The notes below the pieces were generated by a model. It was not told the origin of the DNA, did not search any database, and was given only the letters and a program-made list of their open reading frames with translations. The translations under genes and the position numbers were made by a program. Shown in pieces: positions 1 to 8,521 of a DNA stretch of 64,000 nucleotides. Position 1 is the first letter of the stretch, and each line of letters starts with the position of its first letter. This DNA comes from Pontibacillus salicampi (lineage in GTDB: Bacteria > Bacillota > Bacilli > Bacillales > BH030062). The stretch is from positions 1 through 64,000 of the forward strand of contig NZ_JBHLTP010000009.1 in assembly GCF_042434395.1 (NCBI RefSeq), given 5' to 3'.

Positions 1-681
1 CCTTTCATTTCAAGAAACGTAAGAAAGGTGCTCGACAAATAAAGATGACTTTAAAAGGGCAATTCAACACGAATTATAACTTAAAGAGAATTAGACGTGT
101 GATGAAAAAGTACAACATTGTATGTCCAGTAAGAAAAGCTAATCCATATCGCAGAATGGCCCAAGCTACGAAAGAGCATACGGTTTTACCCAACAAACTA
201 AAACGCCAATTCAAACAAGGTGTTCCAGGAAAAGTGTTACTTACTGATATCACTTATCTATTTTATGGCAAAGGTAAGAAAGCCTATTTATCAACCATAA
301 AGGATGCTTCAACAAATGAGATATTAGCCTATCATGTTTCTGATAAAATCACTCTAGACCTCGCGACAAATACGTTATTAAAACTTAAGAAGAATAGAAG
401 AATCAAACTAAATGAAGAAGCTTTTATACACTCAGATCAAGGGTTTCATTATACAAACCCCCGCTTTCAGAAGCTTGTGAAGAAATATAAATTAGGTCAA
501 TCCATGTCTAGAAGAGGAAACTGTTGGGATAATGCACCTCAAGAGTCTTTCTTTGGCCACTTTAAAGATGAAACGTTGATTAAACCATGCGAAACTTTAG
601 AAGATCTGAAAAAGGAAATCAGAAGTTATATGATCTACTACAACAATTATCGTTATCAGTGGAACTTAAAAAAGATGACCC
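1..681 (+). mobile_element. IS3-family insertion sequence, 3' part
   Basis: This stretch holds only transposase coding sequence of the IS3/IS150 type. The left part of the element lies outside the window and the right end is lost at the ambiguous base at 682, so no terminal inverted repeat or target duplication can be seen. The next gene (def) starts its own sequence directly after the break. IS copies commonly break assemblies at such points. Confidence 0.8.
3..681 (+). CDS. IS3-family transposase OrfB, partial at both ends
   Basis: Catalyses strand transfer of an IS3-family element with a DDE (rve) integrase fold. The frame is open from base 3, before the first ATG at 45, and the residues there (FHFKKRKKGARQIK) fit the usual OrfB N-terminal region, so the start lies outside the window. 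Seen motifs are a basic helix-turn-helix-like segment ending in NPYRRM, the first catalytic Asp in LLTDITYL, the second in HSDQGFHYT, and the Glu in NAPQESFFGHFKDE. The frame runs to YQWNLKKMT, where family members usually continue for about ten to fifteen residues. Here the N at 682 interrupts, and the TGA at 705-707 comes from unrelated sequence. It could be an intact gene broken only by assembly. Confidence 0.88.
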
Positions 682-682
682 N
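682..682. other. Ambiguous base (N), probable assembly join
   Basis: A single N lies where the transposase reading frame loses similarity to its family. Bases to the right belong to the 3' flank of def. This looks like two contigs joined at a repeat, so the true distance between transposase and def is unknown. Confidence 0.75.
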
Positions 683-700
683 GAGAGGCCAGGAGTTTTT

Positions 701-1255
701 TTATTGATCAGCTGGAGATGCGTTTTCTGGTTCCTTAAATGGATTTTCTTTATCAATATGGTCATAAAACATAATACCATTTAGATGGTCAATTTCATGT
801 TGGAAAACGATACTTGCAAAACCGCGTAGGCGAAGCTTTACATCGTTCCCTTCAAGATCTGTACCCTTAACAGTGATGCGAGCATATCTAGGAACATATC
901 CTGGTACATCGCGATCAACAGAAAGACAGCCTTCTCCTGAGCTTAAATATGTTTTTTCAACAGAGTGGCTAACGATTTTAGGATTAATTAGGCCATAGCT
1001 GTATTGCTTGTTGTTGAAGTCAACAAAATGAACAGCCAACATTCTTTTTGATATATTAATTTGAGGAGCCGCAAGTCCTACTCCAGGTCTGAGGTTATAT
1101 TGTTCAGCAAGCTCATCATCTTGACTGTTTTTAAGAAATTGCAGCATGTCTTCTAGAGTAGCTCGTTCATCCTCAGAAGGGGGGAGGGATACTTCATCGG
1201 CGACTTCACGCAGTATTGGATTCCCTTCACGAACTACATCGTCCATCGTAATCAT
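701..1255 (-). CDS. def: Peptide deformylase
   Basis: Removes the formyl group from the N-terminal methionine of new proteins in the cytosol, using a bound metal (usually Fe2+). All three family motifs are present: GVGLAAPQ (residues 58-65), EGCLS (108-112, metal ligand Cys110) and QHEIDH (152-157, ligands His153 and His157, catalytic Glu154). The length of 184 residues fits the B. subtilis YkrB/DefB type. I start it at the ATG at 1255 because an AAGGATGTG ribosome site lies just upstream. The frame is open further upstream (to 1372) but that extension has no family similarity. It is transcribed away from ykyA, as in B. subtilis order ykrB-ykyA-pdhA. No terminator is visible because of the assembly break beside its stop codon. 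Confidence 0.95.
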   Translation of the reverse strand: MITMDDVVREGNPILREVADEVSLPPSEDERATLEDMLQFLKNSQDDELAEQYNLRPGVGLAAPQINISKRMLAVHFVDFNNKQYSYGLINPKIVSHSVEKTYLSSGEGCLSVDRDVPGYVPRYARITVKGTDLEGNDVKLRLRGFASIVFQHEIDHLNGIMFYDHIDKENPFKEPENASPADQ

Positions 1256-1533
1256 CACAGTCACATCCTTTTCTTTCGAATTCATAATCTCAAGTTTACC
1301 ACAAACCTTAAGAATAAGGGAACGAAACATATCTTTTACTATTTTTATGGAAATAGTATGAAGAAAATACATGATGAATGGTATCTGTAAATGGTATGAT
1401 GTATAGTAAGATTGCTTTTCTTACATTTTATGATAATATGGACAAGATTTTTCATATTGTTCATATACTAGAAGCAACAAAAAAGCTTCTTAATTTATAA
1501 GAACAGCATATAGGCTTAAGGAGGACATCAAAA

Positions 1534-2328
1534 TTGCGCTTAGGGAAAATGGCTTTTGTATTATTATCTGTCGGGTTAATAGTAGCAGGCTGCACTGGCG
1601 GCGAATCGACAGAGGAAAAAATCTACAATCATTTAGAAGAAGCGGTCACATTAGAGGATGCGTTTAGAGACCAGCAAGACCCTCTAGTGAGATTGGAGCA
1701 GGAAGAAAAAGAACTATATAACAAAATCATTGATCTTGGTATGGATGAAATGGATAAGATCAAGAAACATTCAAATGAAGCTTTAGATATTATCGAGCAA
1801 AGAAAAGAAAAATTAGAAGTAGAAAAAGAAAGTATCGATGCAGCACAGAAAGAATTTGAGAATGTAAAACCATTAATTGAAGATCTAGAAAAGGAAGAAG
1901 CACAAGAGAAAGCAAATAAGATGGCTAACGCCTTTAATGATCGCTATAAGGCTTATCAAGATTTATACGATGCCTACAGTGCCTCTTTAAAAGAGGATAA
2001 GAAATTGTATGAAATGCTGCAGGATAAAGAATTAAAGAAAGAAAAACTCGAAGAGCAAATTGAGAAGATTAATCAGAGCTATGATAAAGTGATGAAAGCG
2101 AATGAAGCTTTTAATAAGTACACGAAGGAATATAATACTTTAAAGCGCGAATTTTATGATGCAACGGAGCTAGAAGTACAATATGATGAGGAAAGTTCAG
2201 AAAAGCAAAATAGTTCCTCTGAGGAAGATAAGAATAAGGAAGAAAAAACGACTGACGGAAGCCAAGAGAATGGCTCCTCCGATAGTGATGCCGAAGAGCA
2301 AGAAGAAAGCAAAGATGATAATTCATAA
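1534..2328 (+). CDS. ykyA: YkyA-type cell-wall-binding lipoprotein
   Basis: A 264-residue secreted lipoprotein of the YkyA family, of unknown function. A short hydrophobic signal ends in the lipobox VAGC (Cys20), so the mature protein should be tethered to the outer membrane leaflet. The rest is highly charged, helical and rich in Glu and Lys with heptad-like spacing, suggesting a long coiled coil at residues 40-215. It ends in an acidic, Ser-rich disordered tail. The start is TTG at 1534 with an AAGGAGG site at 1518-1524. Position between def and pdhA is the same as in B. subtilis, which supports the name. A terminator follows immediately. Confidence 0.85.
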   Translation: MRLGKMAFVLLSVGLIVAGCTGGESTEEKIYNHLEEAVTLEDAFRDQQDPLVRLEQEEKELYNKIIDLGMDEMDKIKKHSNEALDIIEQRKEKLEVEKESIDAAQKEFENVKPLIEDLEKEEAQEKANKMANAFNDRYKAYQDLYDAYSASLKEDKKLYEMLQDKELKKEKLEEQIEKINQSYDKVMKANEAFNKYTKEYNTLKREFYDATELEVQYDEESSEKQNSSSEEDKNKEEKTTDGSQENGSSDSDAEEQEESKDDNS

Positions 2329-2353
2329 AACTGCCCATAGTGGCAGTTTTTTT
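2327..2353 (+). terminator. Terminator of ykyA
   Basis: AAAACTGCC pairs with GGCAGTTTT around a six-base loop and is followed by T residues. It begins within the ykyA stop codon. Confidence 0.85.
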
Positions 2354-2740
2354 ATATGGAAATAGGGAAGTAAAAGAAATGGGGAATATTTTTCTAATAG
2401 TTATATTATTACAGATTTAAAATAGAACTAATACAGATTTAAAAATATGGTAAATAGTGATATGATTGAAAGCGTGCTATGATAATTTTCTTAGTATGAA
2501 CAAAGTGTTTGACTAACAAACACTGTATAAGCTAAACTACTAATTGATTGATGGTTGTACCAATTCGTTTTGCTAAAATTATAATACAGTTACTAACCCT
2601 TTGTATTTTCCCAATAACATATACCTTTAAACGAGGGTGTAGGCATTCAGAGCAAATTAGGTACACATTTTTTTAGCTTTTGGGAAATGCTAATAAAGGT
2701 TATTTTAATTTTGAATGGTAGAAAGGAAGAGGTGAAGAAC
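2354..2740 (+). promoter_or_regulatory. Promoter/leader region of the pdh operon
   Basis: No gene is visible in these 387 bases. They hold a cre-like half site (TTGAAAGCGTGCTAT, 2466-2480, two mismatches to the CcpA consensus as I recall it), a perfect 8-bp inverted repeat AGTGTTTG/CAAACACT with a five-base loop (2504-2524), and AT-rich promoter-like elements: TTGACT at 2509 with TAAACT at 2533 (18-base spacer), or an extended -10 TGCTAAAAT at 2571-2579. Which promoter is used cannot be decided by eye. Confidence 0.5.
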
Positions 2741-3820
2741 TTGAAACGAACTATTGAACAAGTTGAAAATCAGTTTGAAACGTTTCAAATCTTAAATGAA
2801 GACGGCGAAATCGTTAATGAAAATGCGATGCCAGACCTATCTGATGAAGATCTTCAGGAATTAATGCGCCGCATGGTTTATACTCGTATTCTTGACCAGC
2901 GTTCTATTGCGCTAAATCGTCAAGGTCGATTAGGATTCTATGCTCCTACAGCAGGACAAGAAGCTTCTCAATTAGGAAGCCAATTTGCAATGGAAAAGGA
3001 AGATTTCTTACTTCCAGGGTATCGTGACGTACCTCAATTAATCTTCCACGGCTTACCTCTATATCAAGCATTCCTATTCTCCCGTGGTCATTACCATGGA
3101 AACCAAATGGGTGAAGTGAATGCAGTAAGCCCACAAATCATTATCGGTGCTCAGATCACTCAAACTGCTGGTGTTGCACTAGGTATGAAGAAGCGTGGTA
3201 AGAAAAACGTTGCTGTAACTTATACAGGTGATGGCGGTGCTTCACAGGGTGATTTCTATGAAGGAATTAACTTTGCTGGCGCTTTCAATGCTCCTGCAAT
3301 TTTCTTCGTGCAGAATAACCGTTATGCAATCTCCGTTCCAGTTGAAAAGCAGTCGAAAGCACAGACTATTGCTCAAAAAGCAGTAGCAGCTGGTATTGAC
3401 GGCCTACAAGTTGACGGTATGGACGTTCTTGCAGTGTATAAAGCAACACAGGATGCTCGTGAGCGAGCGATTAATGGCGAAGGACCGACATTAATTGAAA
3501 CACTTACTTACCGTTATGGACCACACACAATGGCAGGCGATGACCCAACTCGTTACCGTACAGAAGAGGACGAGAACGAATGGGAAAAGAAAGACCCGCT
3601 TGTTCGTTTCCGTAAATATTTAGAAAGCAAAGACCTATGGTCTGAAGATAAAGAAAATGAAGTAATTGAAAATGCAAAAGAAGAAATTAAAGCTGCTATT
3701 AAGAAAGCCGACGAGCAGCCTAAGCAAAAGGTTACAGACCTTATTTCTATCATGCATGAGGAACTTCCACCAAACCTTCAAAAGCAAATGGAAGAATACG
3801 AAGCAAAGGAGTCGAAGTAA
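2741..3820 (+). CDS. pdhA: Pyruvate dehydrogenase E1 alpha subunit
   Basis: Alpha subunit of the thiamine-diphosphate-dependent E1 component, which decarboxylates pyruvate and passes the acetyl group to the lipoyl arm of E2. It carries the TPP motif beginning GDGGASQGDFYEG and ending in QNN, the conserved NRQGRLGFYAPTAGQEA segment and the YRYGPHTMAGDDPTRYR phosphorylation-loop-like region. I start it at TTG 2741 (359 residues, near the 371 of B. subtilis) because an AGAGGTG site precedes it. The ATG at 2687 would add 18 residues without family similarity. First gene of pdhABCD; pdhB begins three bases after its stop. Confidence 0.95.
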   Translation: MKRTIEQVENQFETFQILNEDGEIVNENAMPDLSDEDLQELMRRMVYTRILDQRSIALNRQGRLGFYAPTAGQEASQLGSQFAMEKEDFLLPGYRDVPQLIFHGLPLYQAFLFSRGHYHGNQMGEVNAVSPQIIIGAQITQTAGVALGMKKRGKKNVAVTYTGDGGASQGDFYEGINFAGAFNAPAIFFVQNNRYAISVPVEKQSKAQTIAQKAVAAGIDGLQVDGMDVLAVYKATQDARERAINGEGPTLIETLTYRYGPHTMAGDDPTRYRTEEDENEWEKKDPLVRFRKYLESKDLWSEDKENEVIENAKEEIKAAIKKADEQPKQKVTDLISIMHEELPPNLQKQMEEYEAKESK

Positions 3821-3823
3821 ATC

Positions 3824-4801
3824 ATGGCACAAATGACAATGATTCAAGCGATTACTGATGCAATGCGCACAGAGCTTAAAAATGATGAAAATGTTCTGAT
3901 CTTCGGAGAAGACGTTGGTCAAAACGGCGGTGTATTCCGTGCGACAGAAGGTTTACAAGATGAGTTTGGCGAAGATCGTGTATTCGATACGCCACTTGCT
4001 GAATCTGGTATCGGCGGTATGTCTGTCGGATTATCTCTGCAAGGATTCCGTCCTGTACCTGAGATTCAATTCTTCGGCTTCGTTTATGAGACTATGGATG
4101 CAATCAGCGGTCAAATGGCTCGTTACCGTTACCGTTCTGGTGGACATTATCAAATGCCTGTAACCATTCGTTCTCCATTTGGCGGAGGAGTTCATACACC
4201 TGAGCTACACGCAGACTCATTAGAAGGACTAATGGCTCAGCAGCCAGGCTTACGTGTTGTTATTCCATCTACACCATACGATGCAAAGGGATTGTTGATT
4301 TCTTCTATTCGAAGCAATGACCCTGTTGTATTTCTAGAGCACATGAAGCTGTACCGTTCTTTCCGTGGCGAAGTTCCAGAAGAGGAGTACACAGTACCGC
4401 TAGACAAGGCAAATGTAGTACGTGAAGGTAACGATGTTACGCTAGTAGCATACGGTGCTATGGTTCACTCTGCTCTTAAAGCAGCAGATGAATTAGAAAA
4501 AGATGGTGTTCAAGCTGAAGTAATTGACCTACGTACGGTTAGCCCTGTAGATTATGAGACAATTATCCAATCTGTTGAGAAAACCAATCGTGCTGTCGTG
4601 ATTCAGGAAGCACAAAAGCAAGCTGGTGTAGCTGCTTCTGTTGCAGCTGAAATTCAAGAGCGTTCTATCCTGCACTTAGAAGCGCCTGTTCTTCGTGTAA
4701 CTGCTCCTGACACAGTTTATGCGTTTTCTCAAGCCGAAGAAGTATGGTTACCAAACCACAACAGCATTATCGAAAAAGTAAATCAAGTAGTTAACTTTTA
4801 A
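3824..4801 (+). CDS. pdhB: Pyruvate dehydrogenase E1 beta subunit
   Basis: Beta subunit of E1, forming the alpha2beta2 heterotetramer with PdhA. The 325-residue length equals that of the B. subtilis protein. Visible family features are the N-terminal MTMIQAITDAM segment, FGEDVGQNGGVFRAT (TPP-binding Glu), the PFGGGVHTPELHADS active-site region and the C-terminal transketolase domain around VTLVAYGAMV. ATG start; the ribosome site AAGGAG overlaps the end of pdhA, which indicates coupled translation. Codon use is strongly biased toward preferred codons throughout the operon, fitting high expression. Confidence 0.96.
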   Translation: MAQMTMIQAITDAMRTELKNDENVLIFGEDVGQNGGVFRATEGLQDEFGEDRVFDTPLAESGIGGMSVGLSLQGFRPVPEIQFFGFVYETMDAISGQMARYRYRSGGHYQMPVTIRSPFGGGVHTPELHADSLEGLMAQQPGLRVVIPSTPYDAKGLLISSIRSNDPVVFLEHMKLYRSFRGEVPEEEYTVPLDKANVVREGNDVTLVAYGAMVHSALKAADELEKDGVQAEVIDLRTVSPVDYETIIQSVEKTNRAVVIQEAQKQAGVAASVAAEIQERSILHLEAPVLRVTAPDTVYAFSQAEEVWLPNHNSIIEKVNQVVNF

Positions 4802-4828
4802 TTCAACCCACGATAGGAGGTAATCGTA

Positions 4829-6133
4829 GTGGCATACGAATTCAAGCTACCGGATATCGGTGAAGGTATCCATGAAGGTGAAATTGCAAAATGGTTTGTG
4901 AAGGATGGCGACGAGGTAAAAGAAGACGACGTTCTTTGCGAAGTCCAAAACGATAAAGCAGTAGTTGAAATTCCTTCTCCAGTTGAGGGTACTGTTAAGC
5001 AGGTCCATGTAAGCGAAGGGGAAGTAACCACTGTTGGTACTGTTATTATTACATTTGATGCACCTGGCTACGAAAGTAATGATAGCGAAGCATCTTCTGA
5101 TGATTCTTCTAAAGAAGAGAAGCAGGAAGATGCCAAACAGGAGGAGAGCAAGGAAGAAGCTCCAGCTGCTCAACAAGAAACAGAGCAAACAGATGATGAG
5201 GATGCAGACAAGCGCGTAATCGCAATGCCATCTGTTCGTAAATTTGCTCGTGAAAATGATGTAAATATTAATAAAGTTACAGGCTCTGGTAAAAATGGCC
5301 GTGTTCTAAAAGAAGATATTGAAGCTTATATGAATGGTGGTCAGGCTGCGGATACTGCTGAAGCAACAGCTGACGAAGCTTCTGCTAAAGAGGACGCACC
5401 AGCTCAACAAGAAGCTGCACCTCAAGGTCAATATCCAGAGACTCGTGAGAAAATGAGCGGTATGCGTAAAGCTATTGCTAAAGCAATGTCTAACTCTAAG
5501 CAGACAGCTCCTCACGTTACGCTTATGGACGAGGTAGATGTATCAGAATTAGTTGCTCACCGTAAGAAATTCAAGCAAGCGGCAGCAGATCAGGATATCA
5601 AGCTGACTTATCTACCATACGTAGTTCGCGCACTTGTATCAACACTGAAGAAATACCCTATCTTGAACGCTTCTCTTGACGATGAAAGCCAAGAGATTGT
5701 TCATAAGCATTATTACAACATTGGTATCGCAGCTGACACTGAAAAAGGTCTTGTTGTACCAGTAGTGAAAGATGCAGACCGTAAGTCCATCTTTGATATC
5801 TCAAGTGAAATCAATGAATTGGCAGGGAAAGCTCGTGATGGTAAACTAACATCTGAGGAGATGAAAGGTGCTTCTTGCACAATTACTAACATCGGCTCAG
5901 CAGGTGGACAATGGTTCACACCAGTAATTAACCACCCAGAAGTTGCTATCCTAGGAATTGGTCGAATCGCAGAGAAGCCAGTTGTTAAAGATGGTGAAGT
6001 AGTAGTAGCACCAGTTCTTGCATTATCTCTAAGCTTTGACCACCGTATTATTGACGGTGCAACAGCTCAACATGCAATGAACCAAGTGAAACGTTTACTA
6101 AACGATCCACAACTAATTATGATGGAGGCGTAA
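4829..6133 (+). CDS. pdhC: Dihydrolipoamide acetyltransferase, E2 of pyruvate dehydrogenase
   Basis: Core of the pyruvate dehydrogenase complex; moves acetyl groups from its lipoyl arm to CoA. Domains in order: one lipoyl domain (residues 1-80, lipoylated Lys43 in QNDKAV), an acidic Ala/Glu/Gln linker (about 85-125), an E1/E3-binding domain (about 130-168, beginning VIAMPSVRKFAREN), a second Ala-rich linker and the catalytic domain (about 205-434) with SFDHRIIDG (His405, Asp409). The start is GTG 4829, placed by the AGGAGGTAATC site. One lipoyl domain is normal for Gram-positive E2. Confidence 0.96.
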   Translation: MAYEFKLPDIGEGIHEGEIAKWFVKDGDEVKEDDVLCEVQNDKAVVEIPSPVEGTVKQVHVSEGEVTTVGTVIITFDAPGYESNDSEASSDDSSKEEKQEDAKQEESKEEAPAAQQETEQTDDEDADKRVIAMPSVRKFARENDVNINKVTGSGKNGRVLKEDIEAYMNGGQAADTAEATADEASAKEDAPAQQEAAPQGQYPETREKMSGMRKAIAKAMSNSKQTAPHVTLMDEVDVSELVAHRKKFKQAAADQDIKLTYLPYVVRALVSTLKKYPILNASLDDESQEIVHKHYYNIGIAADTEKGLVVPVVKDADRKSIFDISSEINELAGKARDGKLTSEEMKGASCTITNIGSAGGQWFTPVINHPEVAILGIGRIAEKPVVKDGEVVVAPVLALSLSFDHRIIDGATAQHAMNQVKRLLNDPQLIMMEA

Positions 6134-6136
6134 TCT

Positions 6137-7543
6137 ATGGTAGTAGGAGATTTCCCAATCGAATTAGACACACTTGTGGTTGGCGCAGGACCTGGCGGCT
6201 ATGTTGCCGCCATCCGTGCCGCACAAGAAGGTCAAACAGTTGCAATTGCGGACAAAGGCGCTCTAGGCGGAGTATGCTTAAATGTTGGTTGTATCCCATC
6301 TAAAGCATTAATTCAAGCTGGGCATCGCTATGAACATGCACATGGTGCAGATGAAATGGGAATTCAAGTAGAAAATGTTTCTGTTGATTTCTCTAAAGTA
6401 CAACAGTGGAAAGGTCAAGTAGTTGAAAAGCTTACAAGTGGTGTTGAAGGGCTTCTTAAAGGAAACAAAGTAGACATCATTAAAGGTGAAGTATACTTCG
6501 TTGACAAGAACACTGTACGTATTATGGACGAAAAGAACTCTCAGACTTATACGTTCAAAAACTGTATTATTGCGACTGGGTCTCGTCCAATCGAACTGCC
6601 GAACTTTAAGTACACTGACCGTGTTATTAATTCTACTGGCGCTCTTAACCTGAGCGAGATTCCAGAGAAAATGGTTGTAATTGGCGGTGGTTACATTGGT
6701 ACAGAGCTTGGTACTGCATACGCTAACTTCGGCACAGAGGTTACTATCCTAGAAGGTCAAGAGGATATTCTTTTAGGCTTTGAAAAGCAAATGCGTCAGC
6801 TAGTGAAGAAAAACCTTAAGAAGAAAAACGTTAACGTAGTAACTAAAGCAATGGCACAAGGTGTAGAAGAAACCGAAAACGGTGCTACAGTAACGTATGA
6901 AGCAAATGGTGAAACGCATACTATTGATACAGACTACGTGCTAGTAACAGTAGGCCGTAAGCCAAACACAGACGAAATAGGTCTGGAGCAGGTTGGTATT
7001 GAAATGGATGACAAAGGCCTTATCCAAATCGATAAACAATGTCGTACAAACGTGGATAATATCTATGCTATTGGTGACATTGTTCCAGGTCCTCCACTTG
7101 CCCATAAAGCATCCTATGAAGGTAAAGTAGCAGCTGAGGCTATTAGTGGTCATGCTGCAGAAATTGATTACCATGGCATTCCTGCCGTTGTATTCTCTGA
7201 GCCAGAATTGGCAACAGTAGGGTACACTGAAGCAGAAGCTAAAGAAGCTGGATACGATGTGAAAGCTGCTAAATTCCCATTTGCAGCCAATGGACGTGCA
7301 CTTTCTCTAAACGAGAACAGCGGGTTCCTGAAACTAATCACTCGTAAAGAGGATGGACTTGTAATTGGTGGTCAAATTGCTGGTGCAAATGCTAGTGATA
7401 TGATTGCTGAAGTAGGTCTTGCTATTGAATCTGGCATTACTGCAGAAGACTTAGCGCTAACCATTCACGCTCACCCAAGTCTTGGTGAGATTACAATGGA
7501 AGCTGCTGAAGTTGCTCTAGGTAAACCAATTCATTCAATGTAA
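6137..7543 (+). CDS. pdhD: Dihydrolipoyl dehydrogenase, E3
   Basis: FAD flavoprotein that reoxidises the E2 lipoyl arm and reduces NAD+. It shows the FAD motif GAGPGGYVAAIRAAQ (residues 16-30), the redox disulfide GGVCLNVGC (Cys47/Cys52), the NAD-binding GGGYIGTELG and the C-terminal HAHPSLGE dyad. At 468 residues it is of typical length. The ribosome site GGAGGCG lies inside the pdhC stop region. A strong terminator follows. E3 is usually shared with other 2-oxoacid dehydrogenases, so it may serve those too. Confidence 0.96.
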   Translation: MVVGDFPIELDTLVVGAGPGGYVAAIRAAQEGQTVAIADKGALGGVCLNVGCIPSKALIQAGHRYEHAHGADEMGIQVENVSVDFSKVQQWKGQVVEKLTSGVEGLLKGNKVDIIKGEVYFVDKNTVRIMDEKNSQTYTFKNCIIATGSRPIELPNFKYTDRVINSTGALNLSEIPEKMVVIGGGYIGTELGTAYANFGTEVTILEGQEDILLGFEKQMRQLVKKNLKKKNVNVVTKAMAQGVEETENGATVTYEANGETHTIDTDYVLVTVGRKPNTDEIGLEQVGIEMDDKGLIQIDKQCRTNVDNIYAIGDIVPGPPLAHKASYEGKVAAEAISGHAAEIDYHGIPAVVFSEPELATVGYTEAEAKEAGYDVKAAKFPFAANGRALSLNENSGFLKLITRKEDGLVIGGQIAGANASDMIAEVGLAIESGITAEDLALTIHAHPSLGEITMEAAEVALGKPIHSM

Positions 7544-7552
7544 TAGATATAG

Positions 7553-7590
7553 AAAAACCTTCTATCCTTTCTGGATAGAAGGTTTTTTTT
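7553..7590 (+). terminator. Terminator of the pdh operon
   Basis: A 15-bp perfect stem (AAAAACCTTCTATCC with its complement) with a TTTCT loop and a run of eight T. Confidence 0.93.
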
Positions 7591-7646
7591 GAAGGATCAT
7601 CATAGCCTCAACACGGGACTATAACTTAGCCTTCCCTAAAGTTGTG

Positions 7647-8030
7647 TTAGTTATAGGAAAGTGTTTTTCGAAGCAATGAATATATATCCTCTTTTGTTTT
7701 ATCTCCAGACATGGTTGCGATTGTTTGTCCATCTTTCTCGATTACTAAAGTGGGATAATGGCTTACAGAGGTAGGAGAGGAAGATTGCTTTTCTTCGTCC
7801 ATCTTCCGAAGTGTTAATTCACTTAATTTATCAGGATTGGATACTCTTAGCTCTAGAATGGCATCCATATATTCTTCTTCTAATTCTAAATCACCTTTTT
7901 CGGTGTATAAAAAAACTTCATAGCCATCTGGACTCATTTCATATACATTTATGGCAGCTGTGGCCTTCTGCTCACAGGAACCGGTACACAGCATACTTAC
8001 TAATGCTAATAGGAGACATCCTTTATGCAT
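7647..8030 (-). CDS. Small lipoprotein with a thioredoxin-like C-terminus
   Basis: A predicted 127-residue lipoprotein. The signal MHKGCLLLALVSMLCTGSC ends in a lipobox-like CTGSC. The C-terminal half contains SHYPTLVIEKDGQTIATMSG, which resembles the cis-Pro strand and following hairpin of thioredoxin-fold proteins, but the expected N-terminal CxxC is absent, so a redox role is doubtful. ATG 8030 is chosen because GGTGAGGG lies upstream. It sits directly after pdhD, the place of slp (small peptidoglycan-associated lipoprotein) in B. subtilis, but here on the opposite strand. Equivalence to slp is an inference from position and size only. Confidence 0.6.
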   Translation of the reverse strand: MHKGCLLLALVSMLCTGSCEQKATAAINVYEMSPDGYEVFLYTEKGDLELEEEYMDAILELRVSNPDKLSELTLRKMDEEKQSSSPTSVSHYPTLVIEKDGQTIATMSGDKTKEDIYSLLRKTLSYN

Positions 8031-8194
8031 GACATCCCTCACCTGCCTACACATAGTTTGTTTGTTTTATTGTATCAAACAAAATCCCAATTATATCCGA
8101 TGTTATCGAAATGTTATCTAAATGAAAAATACTTCAGCATTTGAGGGCATATACATCTATATAAGCATGTCCGATACTAGGTGGGGATGAGGCA

Positions 8195-8434
8195 ATGAAA
8201 TATTGGTTCCTATATAACATATTAAGTATTATTTGGAGTGTGTATTTGATCATAATCCACATTTCCCAGAAGGATCATTGGTTATTTCAAGCTTTGTTGG
8301 TTGTGTTGTGGATGGTGGCTATCCTTCAATCAGCAGACAAATTTTCTTTTAAGAAAAGTGAAATTTTACTTCATAGTGTTATAAGCTTTACAGCAATAAC
8401 AGGCGGGCACATGGTATTCTCTATGTTTTTCTAA
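8195..8434 (+). CDS. Small membrane protein
   Basis: I do not recognise this 79-residue protein. It is almost wholly hydrophobic, with about three predicted membrane segments (roughly residues 4-22, 29-45 and 57-78) and a short positively charged loop (DKFSFKKSE) between the last two. A good ribosome site (AGGTGGGGATGAGG) precedes the ATG. It is a single-gene unit ended by the bidirectional terminator it shares with the BCCT gene. Confidence 0.6.
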   Translation: MKYWFLYNILSIIWSVYLIIIHISQKDHWLFQALLVVLWMVAILQSADKFSFKKSEILLHSVISFTAITGGHMVFSMFF

Positions 8435-8479
8435 ATATGCTGGGGAAAATGGAGGGAAGAGGTTTGATATAGGACAAAC

Positions 8480-8518
8480 AAAAAGGATCTCTTTCATTAT
8501 TGGAAGGAGATCCTTTTT
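8480..8518. terminator. Bidirectional terminator
   Basis: AAAAAGGATCTC and GAGATCCTTTTT form a 12-bp stem. A and T runs on the two sides let it serve both the small membrane protein gene (+) and the BCCT transporter gene (-). Confidence 0.88.
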
Positions 8519-8521
8519 GCT

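Noticed and set aside
1146..1361. Frame of 71 codons on the plus strand opposite def
   Set aside because: No ribosome site, and it lies within def and its promoter region; a shadow of the real gene.
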